Below, piece after piece: positions 49,601-60,630 of a stretch of 64,000 nt of DNA (position 1 is the stretch's first letter; every line of letters begins with the position of its first letter). This DNA comes from Bostrychus sinensis. Its lineage: Eukaryota; Chordata; Actinopteri; Gobiiformes; Eleotridae. The notes under the pieces were generated by a model, which worked only from the letters and a program-made list of their open reading frames with translations, had not been told where the DNA came from and did not search any database. The position numbers were made by a program, and so were the translations under genes. Location: NCBI GenBank assembly GCA_020698575.1, contig CM036257.1:16445520-16509519 (forward strand). Direction: 5' to 3'.

Positions 49601-50640
49601 TTTAGTAATTATATTATTTATTGTGAAAAAAAAATCTATAGTTAATGTCTATTCGTTTTAATACAATGCAAAAACACAATTTAAAAGATTGAAAATAAAA
49701 GACGTCTGCACGTTGATGGACAATCTTTAAGGCCAACAGAAAATAATGATGCGCAATGATTCAAAATACAAGACCAAAACAATGATCTAAAATTCTTAAC
49801 ATTTTTCTCACTTAGAACAATTTGGATGAATGCGCAAAGAAATCGGGGCATCTAATGTCGAGCTATGGATTAATAACATGTCAGTATCCGTATCTCTGTC
49901 CTACAGGTGGTTTCACAAACAGTTCAAATACAAAAAAATAAATAAAAAATTCAAAAGTTTTCAAAATCACAATGTGTAGGTTTATTTGCTATTAAGCCGT
50001 GTACGCTCGTTCATTATAGGTAGGGCGCATGATATTAAATTCCATCGTGAGACGTTTATCTCGCTCAGATTTTGGCTCTTCCCAAATCATATGAATCCCA
50101 AAGCAAAACAGAGACAGACGACGCGCAGTGGAGTTTGTTCATAAATCACACCGTGACATAAAATGTTGTGCGTAAAATATCTCTGCAGCGTGCCACATTC
50201 AACCCCAATGCCCAAGTGGATTGCAGCGCACGGACTAGATCAAAAACGCTTTATAATTACTGTATAAACACAACGACACAGAAGCCAACATGAAAAATAA
50301 CAGTTTGTAATATGACATCGTAAAAAGTTACTAAAATTAACAGTGGCGTGTGCGTTAAATATGTTGTTTGGATAAAAAAAAATGTGGTTGTAGTCTTGAG
50401 CGTAAAACTGGCGCTGGGAGGTGTGTGAATACATTTGCATTAAAACGTTGTAGTTCATACAGAACTAAGCCTAAAAATTAACATGCGTGTGCATTCAAAT
50501 TTGGTTAATGCAGTCACTGGAGTACACAAGTCTGAAGTAATTTTTCTTTGGACGTAAAAAAGTTTTAATTACTTTTAAATTACAATTTCCTGATCTTGAC
50601 TAAATGACAGACTTTACCCGTCTCGTATTATTTAAGAAAA
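46690..50640. other. Gene-free proximal upstream flank of prox1
   Basis: CpG-bearing non-repetitive blocks at about 46930-47260, 48350-48720 and 48990-49490 alternate with A/T-rich sequence. None of the open frames resembles a known protein. Because this is 1.5-4 kb upstream of the prox1 promoter region, these blocks are plausible proximal enhancers or part of a divergent non-coding transcript, but no transcript feature can be shown. Confidence 0.35.
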
Positions 50641-50689
50641 TGTTCTTTACTGTTATAATAAGGTTAGATGTGATCATTGTGTTTTATAA

Positions 50690-51020
50690 GGGTACGTAAA
50701 GCGTCTTTCCCTCGTCGCTGGTGCTTTGTGAAGACACCCGTAAAGTGTCCCGTTTCCTTACCCCCTCTCTCCCTCCTCTCACGCGCTTTCTGTCTATCCC
50801 TCTTTCTCTCTCTCTCTCTTTCACTCAAGTCCCGTTGTGTGGTCAAGTTCACTGCGTCGTCCTCCGGCCCCGTACTGAGAGAAGGCTTCTTATTGGTTCG
50901 CTCGTCTCTCTTACATCACCGGGACGCTTCGTGACGCGCACGTCTTCCTGTTTCCTTCTGCCGCGTCTTAAAGTGAATCTTTTTAGTGGCCGAGGAGCGC
51001 TCCTGCATCACAGTACCTCT
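50690..51020 (+). promoter_or_regulatory. prox1: Probable prox1 promoter region
   Basis: A pyrimidine-rich tract (50756-50828, CTCTCTCTCTCT-type) leads into CpG-containing sequence with an inverted CCAAT box (TATTGGTT, 50891-50898) and a CRE-like GTGACGCGCACG (50931-50942). No ATG occurs on the plus strand from about 50671 to the exon 1 donor. These features suit a TATA-poor developmental promoter. The transcription start is not determinable from sequence alone. Confidence 0.5.
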
Positions 51021-51197
51021 TGCATCCCACGCGGTCTATATCTGAGGATAGAGGGACAGACCTACGCGTGACACTCGTTTCCATTCACTTTTGTCGCGAC
51101 ACTTTGTCCAGCTCTCTGAAACATATCCATCACTTGCAGAGAAAGTTCCTTTTTCACGCCTTTGGGAGTTTGAGACTGTCCCTTGTTCGTCTAAAAG
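51000..51197 (+). other. prox1: Probable prox1 5' non-coding exon (5' limit uncertain)
   Basis: The right end is a near-perfect donor, AAAAG/GTAAGT, at 51197/51198. Vertebrate prox1 genes have a non-coding first exon before the large coding exon, and this is the best donor in the CpG-containing region upstream of it. The exon has no ATG, as expected for a leader. The left end is a guess; it could lie anywhere between about 50850 and 51100. Confidence 0.55.
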
Positions 51198-53437
51198 GTA
51201 AGTAACCTTGTTCTTGCGCTGTATACCACCTCTGTGGCTCGTCGTGCCCTGCGTAAAACAAACAAATAAATCCATTCTCCTCATCAACAGCCAATTATGC
51301 ATCCATGTACGCGACATTATTTGCTCCGAGTCGTTCCGCTCTGGTCCTGGTTAAGAGTTGAGTGAGCAGCGATACAGTGGGTTTTTTATTGCGAGGGTGA
51401 TTCGCGTAGCCCAGCCTTCCTCATCACAGCGCAGATTGGAGAGTTGGTTTACACTTACACAAGTAAGTTTGAAAAAAGAGCCCGTTTCAGAGAGTAACAA
51501 TCCGACAGAAATTGTGTACTTTGCGTCAGTTTGATTTGCAGTGACTTTACTTTTGACGTGGCTTTAATTTATTGACTATTTAGTTTAAACTAGACTTTAA
51601 AATGAGGCAGTCTTGCTTCGATTTTGTGGAAATGTGATGAGATTTGTGATGAGATTCTGATCGCTGATTTAAGTATAGCCATTATATTTTCAGGGTGCAT
51701 AAAATAAAGAAAGAAAACACATTTGTTCGACTATTGTATTAGAAATTAAATGAATAACTTCCTCCAACATGAAATCTGTAAAAGAGCTGGAACTGAAAGA
51801 TTTGGAAAGTTGAGAAAGCAGCCGTGCCTCTGTCAGCATCACAAAGTAATAGTTTAAAGCGTTTGTATGAGAGAGAGTGACAAAGAGTGTGAGTGCGCAT
51901 GGGCAATAGAGGACAGGTGCACCGTCAGAAAAGACAGGTGCTGAAGACTATTTCAAGCTCATTGTTAAGTTCCCGAGGCAATCAAGTCAGGGTTTTTTTT
52001 TCTTGGAGATGTGTCAACTCTTCTGTGAATTCTTAGTTATTTCTATTAAGTCTTGGGGCAAAGCCATTTGTCAAAATGTTTTTATTTTAGAAAACAGCTG
52101 CTGTTGTCTAAACAGGAGATGAGGAAATATTTAATCCATGAGGGATTTTTAGCTTGTTGGTTTATATTTGTTCAGTGCAAACTTGTGATTGTGTTTCTTA
52201 TGGTGTGTGTGGCAGGCTAAAACACTAATGACCAACATTATATGAGATTTTTAAGCTTTGCCTATTGACTGAAATTAGACACTGTATTGTAAAAAAATTA
52301 GACAAATGAAAATCTATATTTTCAGATGTGATTCATCTTAAACATCATCCTAAAAAGTTGACACTTCTGTTTCTGCACCTTACTTTGGCGCACTTCATAA
52401 TAATCTTTTATTCATTTTGTGCAAGGTACAATTCTAATTTACAGCATCAAAGTAGAAATTAGTTTGTTTGGCTTTGTTTGACTTTTTTTAGCTTTAAAAG
52501 ATAAATTGAAGAATGGACATCATTCTGTTGATGGCGCTGGACCGCTGGGGATCGGACTAACACTCCTGCTTACTGCTGCTCACACTATTATTGATGCAGG
52601 CCTGTACTGACAAAACGTTTTGCTTTCAGAGGGGCATTAGGGTTTTTGTAAGAGCGCTTTGGGTTGCTCCTTGCCAGAGTTGACCCCCTTGACCTATTCA
52701 TTTGAGCAGAATTAACTGCCCTTGCCAGATGAAAAGACAAACAAAAAACACAGAAGTGAGCTCACGCTGGCACCAAAATCAATAGGCCTATTTTGTGTTT
52801 CTTTTATGTGTCACTCTCCCCTTTGCCTTCGATATGATGGCCATATTGATTAATGTTGACTCACAACTACAATTCTGAGAAAAAAAAAGTATAAACACAA
52901 ATTAATATGAAGTATTATTAAAAAGAAACTCAGTGAGTATGATTTAGTCTCTTTAACAATATGTATGTATAACGCATGTGTGAATTATGTTCCTAAGTAC
53001 ATTTAACTTATATTTATTTATTTTGTTAATCAGTTCTGTGTGGGCTCACACGGCTCTTACATGTAAATGAGGACAACTACTTAAGTAATTATCATAATTT
53101 TATGCAGCTTTGTGCTCCGTGGGAACTGGTTCAGTGTCTCGTGGCGTGTAACGGGGGAAAGGATAAAATATAGGACTTTGCCCTGGAATGTTGAGCCAAG
53201 GCCTAATTCTGACCCCATCTCGCCTATTCCCTCGCCTACACCTCTTTCAAATGTAATAATGTTCTTGTCCTGACAGGAAAAATGCTGCTCTCAAATGTAT
53301 ATGGTACATTCATGTCTAGTAAATTTTCCAAGTTTCTGCAGATTTTTCAGACAATTTTTTACATTATACTCAGAGATGATGTGTTGCAAATGATGTTTGT
53401 CTGTGATTACTGATGGATCTATACATTTTGCCCACAG
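51198..53437 (+). other. prox1: prox1 intron 1 (inferred)
   Basis: Bounded by GTAAGT at 51198 and TTTTGCCCACAG ending at 53437. The interior is mostly A/T-rich with no open frame worth calling. CpG-bearing sequence continues for about 230 bp past the donor (to about 51430), so an alternative first exon there cannot be excluded. Confidence 0.55.
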
Positions 53438-53479
53438 GTACACAAAAGGCTTTGATCAAGAGGGGTGATTTTGCGGGAT

Positions 53480-53491
53480 ATGGCCCAATAG
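53480..53491 (+). CDS. Minimal upstream ORF (3 codons) in the prox1 leader
   Basis: ATG GCC CAA TAG lies in the leader part of exon 2, with its stop 12 bases before the prox1 ATG. If exon 1 joins at 53438 it is the only upstream ATG in the assembled leader, since exon 1 has none. The context (GATATGG) has G at +4 but not a strong -3 purine. Such a short uORF could modulate initiation at the main start. Confidence 0.4.
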   Translation: MAQ

Positions 53492-53503
53492 CCGCAGCAC
53501 GTG

Positions 53504-55465
53504 ATGCCGGACCATGACAGCGACTCCCTTCTGAACAGACAGACCAAACGAAGACGTGTGGACATTGGTGTGAAGAGGACAGTGGGCAGCATAGCCTCCA
53601 CAGGAGCAACAACCACAGACAGCATTGCTCGCGCCAAAGCAGCCATTTTCAGTGCCATGAACTCTCTGAGCTCTCACTCTCACCACGGATCAGATACAGA
53701 CTCCATGGATTGCTCTGTAGTGCAGCCACATGGTGGGCCTGGCGTTGTGTCAGCTAGCGACAGTGAGTCCAAGTCTAATGTACTACGTAAGCTACTGAAG
53801 CGCGCCAACTCATACGAGGACGCCATGATGCCCTTCCCTGGCACCACCATTATCTCCCAGCTTCTCAAGAATAACATGGCAAAAAATGGGGGAGGGCTTG
53901 ATCGAGGGGACAGAGGTGAGAGGGATGTGAGCTTCTCTAACTCAGGGCTTTCTAATACAAGTTCAGAAGCGCCCCAAGAAGATGCATGCAGTAACTCGTC
54001 CCAGGACAGCACCCCACAGGAGTGCTTGTCACCATTTGGCCGCCCTCCTGGCCTGGGCACCTTTGACATTGAGCGTCTCAATGATGAACATCTGCGTGCC
54101 AAGCGAGCCCGCGTAGAGAACATTATTCGCGGCATGAGCCACTCACCCAGTGTGGTAGTACCTGCTTCATCCCGCCATGAGCGTGACCACGACATGGATG
54201 CAGAGCGGGACATGGAGTTAGACTGCCCTCCCCCTAATTCCCAGCAGCAGGCCCCCAGCAGCCCGAGAGGCGGTGAGGTGTGCAGCAGCAATCGAGAGAA
54301 CAAGCGCAAACAGCGTCTGCCTCAGCAACAGCAGCAGAGCTTTACACAACTGGTGTGTCAGAGGAAAGAGCAAAAGCAAGAAGAGCGGAGACAACTGAAG
54401 CTGCAGCTGGAGGACATGCAGAAACAGCTCAGGCAGCTCCAGGAGAAGTTCTTTCAGATCTATGACTCAACAGACGACTCTGAACACAACGAGCTCCACA
54501 ATGACCTCCACAATGACATAGGAAACATGTCCGAGGACAGTCCAGTCCGGTCTGACAATGGTGGTGATGAGCGAGGTGGAGAGGACTTGCGTTCTGACAA
54601 TGAGATGTCCGACCTGGATCCTGGTCATTTCCTAGACAGAGCCAGGGCACTACTTCAGGAACAGGCTCTGCTGGATGGAGAGAAGCCAAGGAGAGAGGTG
54701 CATGGCCGCAAAGGAGGCTCCATGCATCCTGAAGGAAAACAGCTGGCTGAAACATTGAAGCAGGAACTCAACTCAGCCATGACCCAAGTGGTGGACACAG
54801 TGGTTAAAGTGTTTGCCAAGCCTCCACGCCCCACACCCCAGCAGGCCTTTCCTCCACTCTCAATACCTCCAGAAAGGTTTCCTCCTACAGTTAATGGAGA
54901 CAATCCCAACTTCCACACAGCTAACCAGCGCCTGCAGTGCTTTGGTGATGTCATCATTCCCAACCCACTGGACTCTTTTGCCAGTATGCCAGGCCTGCCA
55001 GGAGCAGCCAATGACCAAACAGAGGCTCTGCCACTAGTTGTGAGGAAGACACCCAGTGAACACCACCACCACCACCAGTCCTCAGCCATAGGAGCTCATG
55101 GTGGGCACCACCACCCTGCTCTTCACCCCTCCTCACTGTCTGCTTCTATGGGGTTCAGCCCCCCATCTTTCAGGCACCCCTTTCCCATTCCACTCATAGG
55201 TTACCCTTTTCAGAGCCCCCTGGGAGCACCCACAGGCAGTTATGGAGGCAAAGACCGTTCCTCACCAGATTCTATGGACCTTTCTCGAGAAACAACCAGT
55301 CTGAGGACCAAGATGGCATCAGGTCACCACATGGGCCACCATCACCGCTCCTGTTCACCAGCACACCCTGGCAGCACAGCTGAATCACTGTCTTTGTCCC
55401 TCATCAAATCTGAGTGCAGCGACCTCCAAGACATGGCTGATATCTCACCCTACTCAGGCAGCAAT
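53504..55465 (+). CDS. prox1: PROX1 homeobox protein, large coding exon (residues 1-654)
   Basis: PROX1 is a nuclear homeodomain transcription factor and corepressor that specifies lymphatic endothelium and acts in liver, lens, retina and neural progenitors. The start MPDHDS is the family's conserved N-terminus; the GTG three bases upstream is only in frame. Visible features: basic nuclear localisation signal TKRRR (14-18), LRKLL (94-98) and the nuclear-receptor box ISQLL (117-121) next to NSYEDAMMPFPG, the conserved LSPFGRP (175-181) and AKRARVENIIRGMSHSPSV (199-217), a Gln run and coiled coil (about 270-320), TLKQELNSAMTQVVDTVVKV, and a sumoylation-type IKSE (Lys635). These match human PROX1 closely in order. 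The region 28-90 is longer and diverged compared with human. The exon ends on Asn654 at AAT/GTATCC; unspliced, it would read three more codons to TAA 55475-55477. Which teleost copy (a or b) is undecided. Confidence 0.96.
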
Positions 55466-58400
55466 GTATCCTTTTAATACTAACTTCACCATGAATAGTT
55501 AAAGTTTATTTACAGTTTATTTACTAAGCCAAACTAGCCAAAGTTAAGCAAAATTGTTGATGAATCAGCTTCCTCCCACTATTGTTCTCCTTGTCTTTCT
55601 ACTGCATTTGTGTATTTATTTTTACACCCATACATCTTCCTTCCCACAGCACCAGACAACCCTTTCTTCCATCTTCAACCTTGAGTGCTTTAAAAGCTCT
55701 CTTGTCACATATCACTTACTTACAAAGATTAGGTCCCCACGACATTTACTGCCCCAATTCCTTTTATAAAAATGGTCACGGAGAAGGAAGGAGATAGCGT
55801 AATGAAACTTGGCAAACAATGGTCTTGTATAGCCTCCCTTATAGTTTAACCCCAGAGTGCCCCAATAGTGCCCTGTGGATAAAGAGGCTATGCCCTTTGG
55901 GAGGCTCAAATTGACCCCCCTGGGGGACTAAGGACTAATAGATACATTCAGTCCCTTCTCTGTTTCTGCAATACCACCTTGGCCTTGTACTCACCTTATG
56001 AAAGTTTCATCTGTGTGTTGCGTAGAAAGCATTGTTTTCTGGTTATTGCTATTCATTGCATGCTTAACTAATCAGTTCAGTTTGCCTAAGTAATGAGTCA
56101 AGAGAATATTTTTTACTTTACACCAGGGCTGTCTTGTTTTGCCTTGTACGTACCTGAGTACTTAGCCTGTTTCCAGGTGTAGATGTGTGTGTGCTTGTCA
56201 CTAAAGGTTCGCCTGAGGACTCAGTGAAGATGTATATTTATGATTGCTTGTGTTTTCTCTCTTCCTTATCACCCATCGCTGTTATAAAAGGCCCACAATC
56301 ATTGTCGTTTCTTTTCTCTTTTTTTCATTTCATAAAGATCTGTCAACAGCCTGGGGGGCCCTTCGGCTGTTGCTTGGCAGCCGAATACTTCTTTTTTTGT
56401 TTTCTCTCCCTGCACAACCACCGCCCCCCTCCTCCCTGTCTTTTCTTTGAAGCGGACGTTAACAGGTGTTTGCAGCGAGCTGTTTATCTTTCATTACCTC
56501 GCCTTGTCTTGTCTTCTGACCCAAGGGTGAACGCTTTCCAAAGATCCATAATCCTTTGCTTCTACTGGTTCCCGATGGAGGGATGAAAAGAGAAAAGGGA
56601 GATAGACATACACGCACTGAGAAAACGTAGACAACAATCAAACAATAAGCACATATGCCAGATGCTGTGGCTTTCATTGTAGTATTTAGAAATACTGGGA
56701 ATTAACAGATGTACTTCACCAATTGGACAGAACAGGCCTAATAAAACCATTGTTATTTTTAATGTTTGTGATTATGCTAAATTTGACTGTTAGTTGAACT
56801 TTTGTAAGTTTCATCTTTGAGTTTTAGAAGTCAGTTTGACATTTTATGAGGTGCGTTCAAGTTCAGCTCTAGCGATCTGTGGAACAGATGGCTGCTATCA
56901 ATTTCCTCATTTGTTCTCAGCTCGACTCCAAATATTCTTGTCCTTACACCTGGAATTAGGAAGAGGCGCAGCTATTTTCCCTCTCATGACTTTGTGCTTT
57001 GGGGAAGTGTTGCGAGAATGATGATGTCTTGTCAGATGTGGCATGCGAACAGTGGGCCAGCTGGTGTGAGTGCACCATCATGACAAAATAATAGCCTTGC
57101 ACGCCACCCCTAAGTCCAATCACAATTACATTTGCAAGCTGTGAGTGAATTGAAAATGAAAATGCCTCATTAGGTGATATGAAGCGTCTTAATTGTCAGC
57201 TGAAAGGAAATGATATTGCGTTCAGAGGTAAAACAGAAATCCTTTGTTTTAAAATCATTTTTAATTTCGCTTTAAAGAAAAGGCTAATCCTAAATTTGCA
57301 AAAAGAAAATATTATTAGTGTAAAGGCATAGATTTCACATAAATAAATCCACCTTGTCTCATTGAAAGAGCTCCTTTTACTTTGCCTCTTAGTCTGTGTG
57401 TGAGCAGCCATTGTACCCGTCCACTTGGAGCAGATGGTGTGGTGTGGAGAGTGAAGTGCTGCTCTTTTGGCCAGGCCTGACAGAGAAACACCAGTCTGCC
57501 AGGGTTTCCCCCACAAGACCCTCGCTGCGCATACAACCACTGTCTCCCTCTCGCTCAGTGAATCAGACAAAGTAGGCAGGCTCTTTAAGGAGCCAGCCCA
57601 GCGTGGTTCAACATTTTCTGGCTTTGCTGTATAACCCTGAGGCCAAGGGCAATCCAATCTCGCAGCTGATGCCTCCTTCCTACTCTATAGTTACAGCTAC
57701 ATCTGGACACTTGACTGATTTTAACGATCAGAGCCACCAGTGTAGATCATAAATAACGCCACCCAATGTATTTCGTCCAGTCAAGTGTAAACAGTCTTCA
57801 TAAAACTTAGGGCTGTACCTTGTATATAATTTAAAGCCTGTATTGCTAGTTGATGAAAACCCTTGTTGAAACAGCCTGAGGTTTTCATATGCGGCCCGCC
57901 CCCCTTCCCGAGCTCCTTTCAATGTCTTCTTCTCCAGATTGATATTATCAGATGCATTATATGGCTGTTAATTCACCATGGAAATGGCTTGGGCCGTTCA
58001 GTAGCGCAGATGTGCTCCGGTCCCCCCAATCTCTGGCTCTGTCCAAAGCCTCACAGAAGCTCTTTTCTCCTTCTCCTCCTCCTTCGTGTGCTCCTCCAAG
58101 GCTTTGGCAGCACTAGAGTGCCTGGGGGGCAGGGGTGGAGCACTGGGAGGAGGAGGGGTGTAATTGAAGGTTGGAACCATGCTCTCCCTCAAGGTGCCCC
58201 CAACAGCCCATCGTCATCGTCTTCAATCCAAGCGATCCATTAGGAGACAAGGCCTCTGACATGTATTTCGAGATGGCCTGAGAAGGTTGTTCACATCACT
58301 CAGTCCCACCTCATCCAGATATTGTTTTGCCACTGATATTAAGCCAACAACACACTGTCATATTCAGAGTTGGCACGTGCCGTCGCCAAGCCATTAGGCC

Positions 58401-58819
58401 TTCTTGCCCGTCATTGGCGTTAACTGCTGTCTTTGTCTGTGATATGCAAATGTCTCATTTTTTTCTTCTTCCCTTTTTTGGGTGGAGGTTAGCACAGGGT
58501 GTAGGCAAAGGCTTACTTTGACTGTGAAATGAGTCTCCTTATGTAAAAAGCAGAGCAGTGCCGGCCAGCGTTTTTATTTACCGTGACACTTACACCTGAT
58601 ATGAACTATTCTAATCACAAGCAAATGCTCTTGCCTTGGTGCACTGTCTTCATACTCCCGTCCGCACTGATGCCTGAGAGAAATTTGGTTAGCTTTCATC
58701 CAAATGCCATTTTCTTTTGAATACTGCAGCTAGTTATTAAAAGAATAAATAAACATACACAAATACATGTATTTTCTCGACTGTGCAATGCTATATGTCC
58801 TTAATGGCAGTTATTTCAG
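55466..58819 (+). other. prox1: prox1 intron between the large exon and the homeodomain exon
   Basis: The donor GTATCC is weak (C at +5) and the acceptor is TTATTTCAG ending at 58819, with another AG nine bases upstream. Exon phase is conserved (0/0). The intron is 3.35 kb and has no transposon I recognise. It contains a non-repetitive block at about 57000-57200. Confidence 0.85.
57000..57190. promoter_or_regulatory. Candidate intronic enhancer-like block in prox1
   Basis: This non-repetitive intronic sequence has closely packed motifs: GCCAGCTGG (E-box, about 57056), CCAATCACAATTA (57116-57128) and ATTTGCA (POU-like, 57129-57135). Dense motifs in a repeat-poor intron suggest constraint but do not prove it. 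Confidence 0.25.
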
Positions 58820-58927
58820 ATCCAAGAGGGTCTCTCCCCCAATCATCTGAAGAAGGCCAAACTAATGTTTTTCTACACTCGCTATCCAAGCTCCAATATG
58901 TTGAAGATGTACTTCTCTGATGTGAAG
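58820..58927 (+). CDS. prox1: PROX1 exon encoding the start of the homeo-prospero domain (36 codons)
   Basis: The acceptor TTATTTCAG/ATC (58819/58820) and donor AAG/GTGAGT (58927/58928) bound exactly 36 codons, in phase with Asn654 of the large exon. The product starts IQEGLSPNHLKKAKLMFFYT and ends in NMLKMYFSDVK, the first helix region of the atypical prospero homeodomain, in which DNA-binding homeodomain and prospero domain fold as one unit. The Met before YFSDVK replaces Thr of the human protein and matches the Met of Drosophila Prospero at the corresponding place. About 120 further residues (from FNRC onward in relatives) are missing and no exon encoding them is seen before 64000, so the gene continues to the right. 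Confidence 0.95.
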
Positions 58928-59749
58928 GTGAGTCCAAACATCAACTGAATTTACTATAGGTCTATATCCATATTCTTTTATATCTCTTCCTGTCCCTCAA
59001 CTGTCCCTCTGTCTTTTTCTTCCTTGTTCTTCTGTATGCACCTGCTTTAACAGGGGAAGTTTGATTTAGTAATTGCAATATACCAGTTATGGTAACTGCA
59101 GACAATGTGAGCTTGTGGGGTCCTTTCCCCTTGTTTACCAAGTTATGGTTTTATGCAAAATATGGAAGAAGAGGAAGTTGAATGGGTTTACATAAGGCAG
59201 CCAGGGAGAGAAATGAGTAATGGCGGGGTGGGGAGGGCAGAAAGGAGGATGGAGCCTAGAGACAGAGGAGTGGTTATCTGAACAAGAGGATAGTCGGGAA
59301 AGGCCTGGACTGGGGAATAAGAATGGTCATTAGCATTAGTGGGAACTTAATGAAGAAAATTAAGACAACTAACAATGTCTAAACAGCACAAACCACAACA
59401 CAATGGTCGTTGTAGTGTCTGACCGAGTTTGTACATTTTGTTGTTGTTTGCGCAGCCCTCTTGGACCATACGGAGGGGTAAACACTGTGACAGATCCAGG
59501 CCATCTTATTCAAATCAGGAGATAAAGGTTCCCTTTTCTCCCAGCTGCCCCCACTTGGAAACCAGTGCCACCAACCTCATCTCGCATTGTCACGTGACTA
59601 TCTCTGATATCATTGGTCTAATTTAAGAGCTGGGTTCATGTGGGCAAATATGTAGCCTATAGCCTTAGCTTAATTCAAAATTGTCTCCATAGCAAACAAG
59701 CTTTTAAATTATTAAGTGATATAAGGGTTCTGATCACTTCGTTTGACTG

Positions 59750-60080
59750 ACTAGTTACAAGGAAGTGGCCTTGTCTTGAATGGCCTCATCAGATAAATAA
59801 ACAAGGTCAAGATAGTTAAGGGGATTATGAGTCAGATCGGTTTGTTTTTGTTTTTAGTGGAGGACAATGGGCTCATGCTGTAAGTTAGCAGACATGTATG
59901 GGAATGAGACTGACTATCTAATTAGATACAGCTAGTGTGGCCTCTTAGCTTCAGACAAAAGTCTTGATGGCTAAGTCTCTGCTAATCAGGCCTTGCTTGT
60001 AAGGAACCTAATGAACGTGGGAAGTGGGTTGCCCCAACAACCGCCCATGTTCCCCTTCATTAGGCCTTTTTAAGATTATT
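59750..60080. promoter_or_regulatory. Candidate intronic regulatory block
   Basis: Repeat-free sequence with ETS-like GGAAGT, GATA-like CAGATAAATAAAC and paired TAAT-type motifs (GCTAATCAGG, CATTAGGCC). GATA, ETS and forkhead inputs are known for vascular enhancers, but these are short motifs and the call is speculative. Confidence 0.2.
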
Positions 60081-60294
60081 GTGACATTCTTGACTTCTGG
60101 TGTTGGTAAAATGTTTTGACATGTGTCATTAATACTGTAACGTTAATGATGCCCTACATAGTATTAGGTTCATGAATTATGTATTATCCTGATGCAGTGT
60201 AATTAATTAGAACTGATTAGATAAATATAGTCAATTAAATAAGTTTTCCTTTGTAATGTGAGCTGTATCTATGTAGAACAGACTTATATGCACA

Positions 60295-60630
60295 CAGCAC
60301 TGTGCAAAAGTCTAGAAGCACTGAGTCCGTAGACCTCTGCCAAGGCATTGATCCTATCTCACACTGGTAAAGATGTAGTGCCCAGACCTGGACTCAAACT
60401 CAGTTCAGGTCTACATGCTCTTTCCAATGAGTTACAAAACCCTTATATCTCACAACAAAAAAGAATCTACAAATCTAATTTCTTCTTTTTAGTGAGTTAA
60501 GTTAGTATCTTCAGTCAAAATCTCAAAATAGTACATAATCCCTTCAGACACCCCTTGATATAAACTGTGATCTGGATTCATACCAAATTTAACAATTTTG
60601 TGTTTGCCCCATTAATGACCTTTCCTGAAA
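60295..60630 (-). repeat. Minus-strand copy of the Tc1-bounded tRNA-like repeat
   Basis: The terminus AGCACTGTGCAAAAGTCTAG (about 60297-60316) is followed by GACCTCTGCCAAGGCATTGA, CCCAGACCTGGACTCAAACT (B-box complement) and TTAGTGAGTTAAGTTAGTAT. The block order matches the 33213 copy. The opposite terminus is lost. Confidence 0.6.

Noticed and set aside
53501..53503. GTG immediately upstream as the translation start
   Set aside because: The family N-terminus MPDHDS starts at the following ATG (53504); GTG is only an in-frame neighbour.
53680..54309. 209-codon open frame on the minus strand
   Set aside because: It is antisense to the conserved PROX1 coding exon and its translation has no recognisable domain; it is a shadow of the plus-strand codon pattern.
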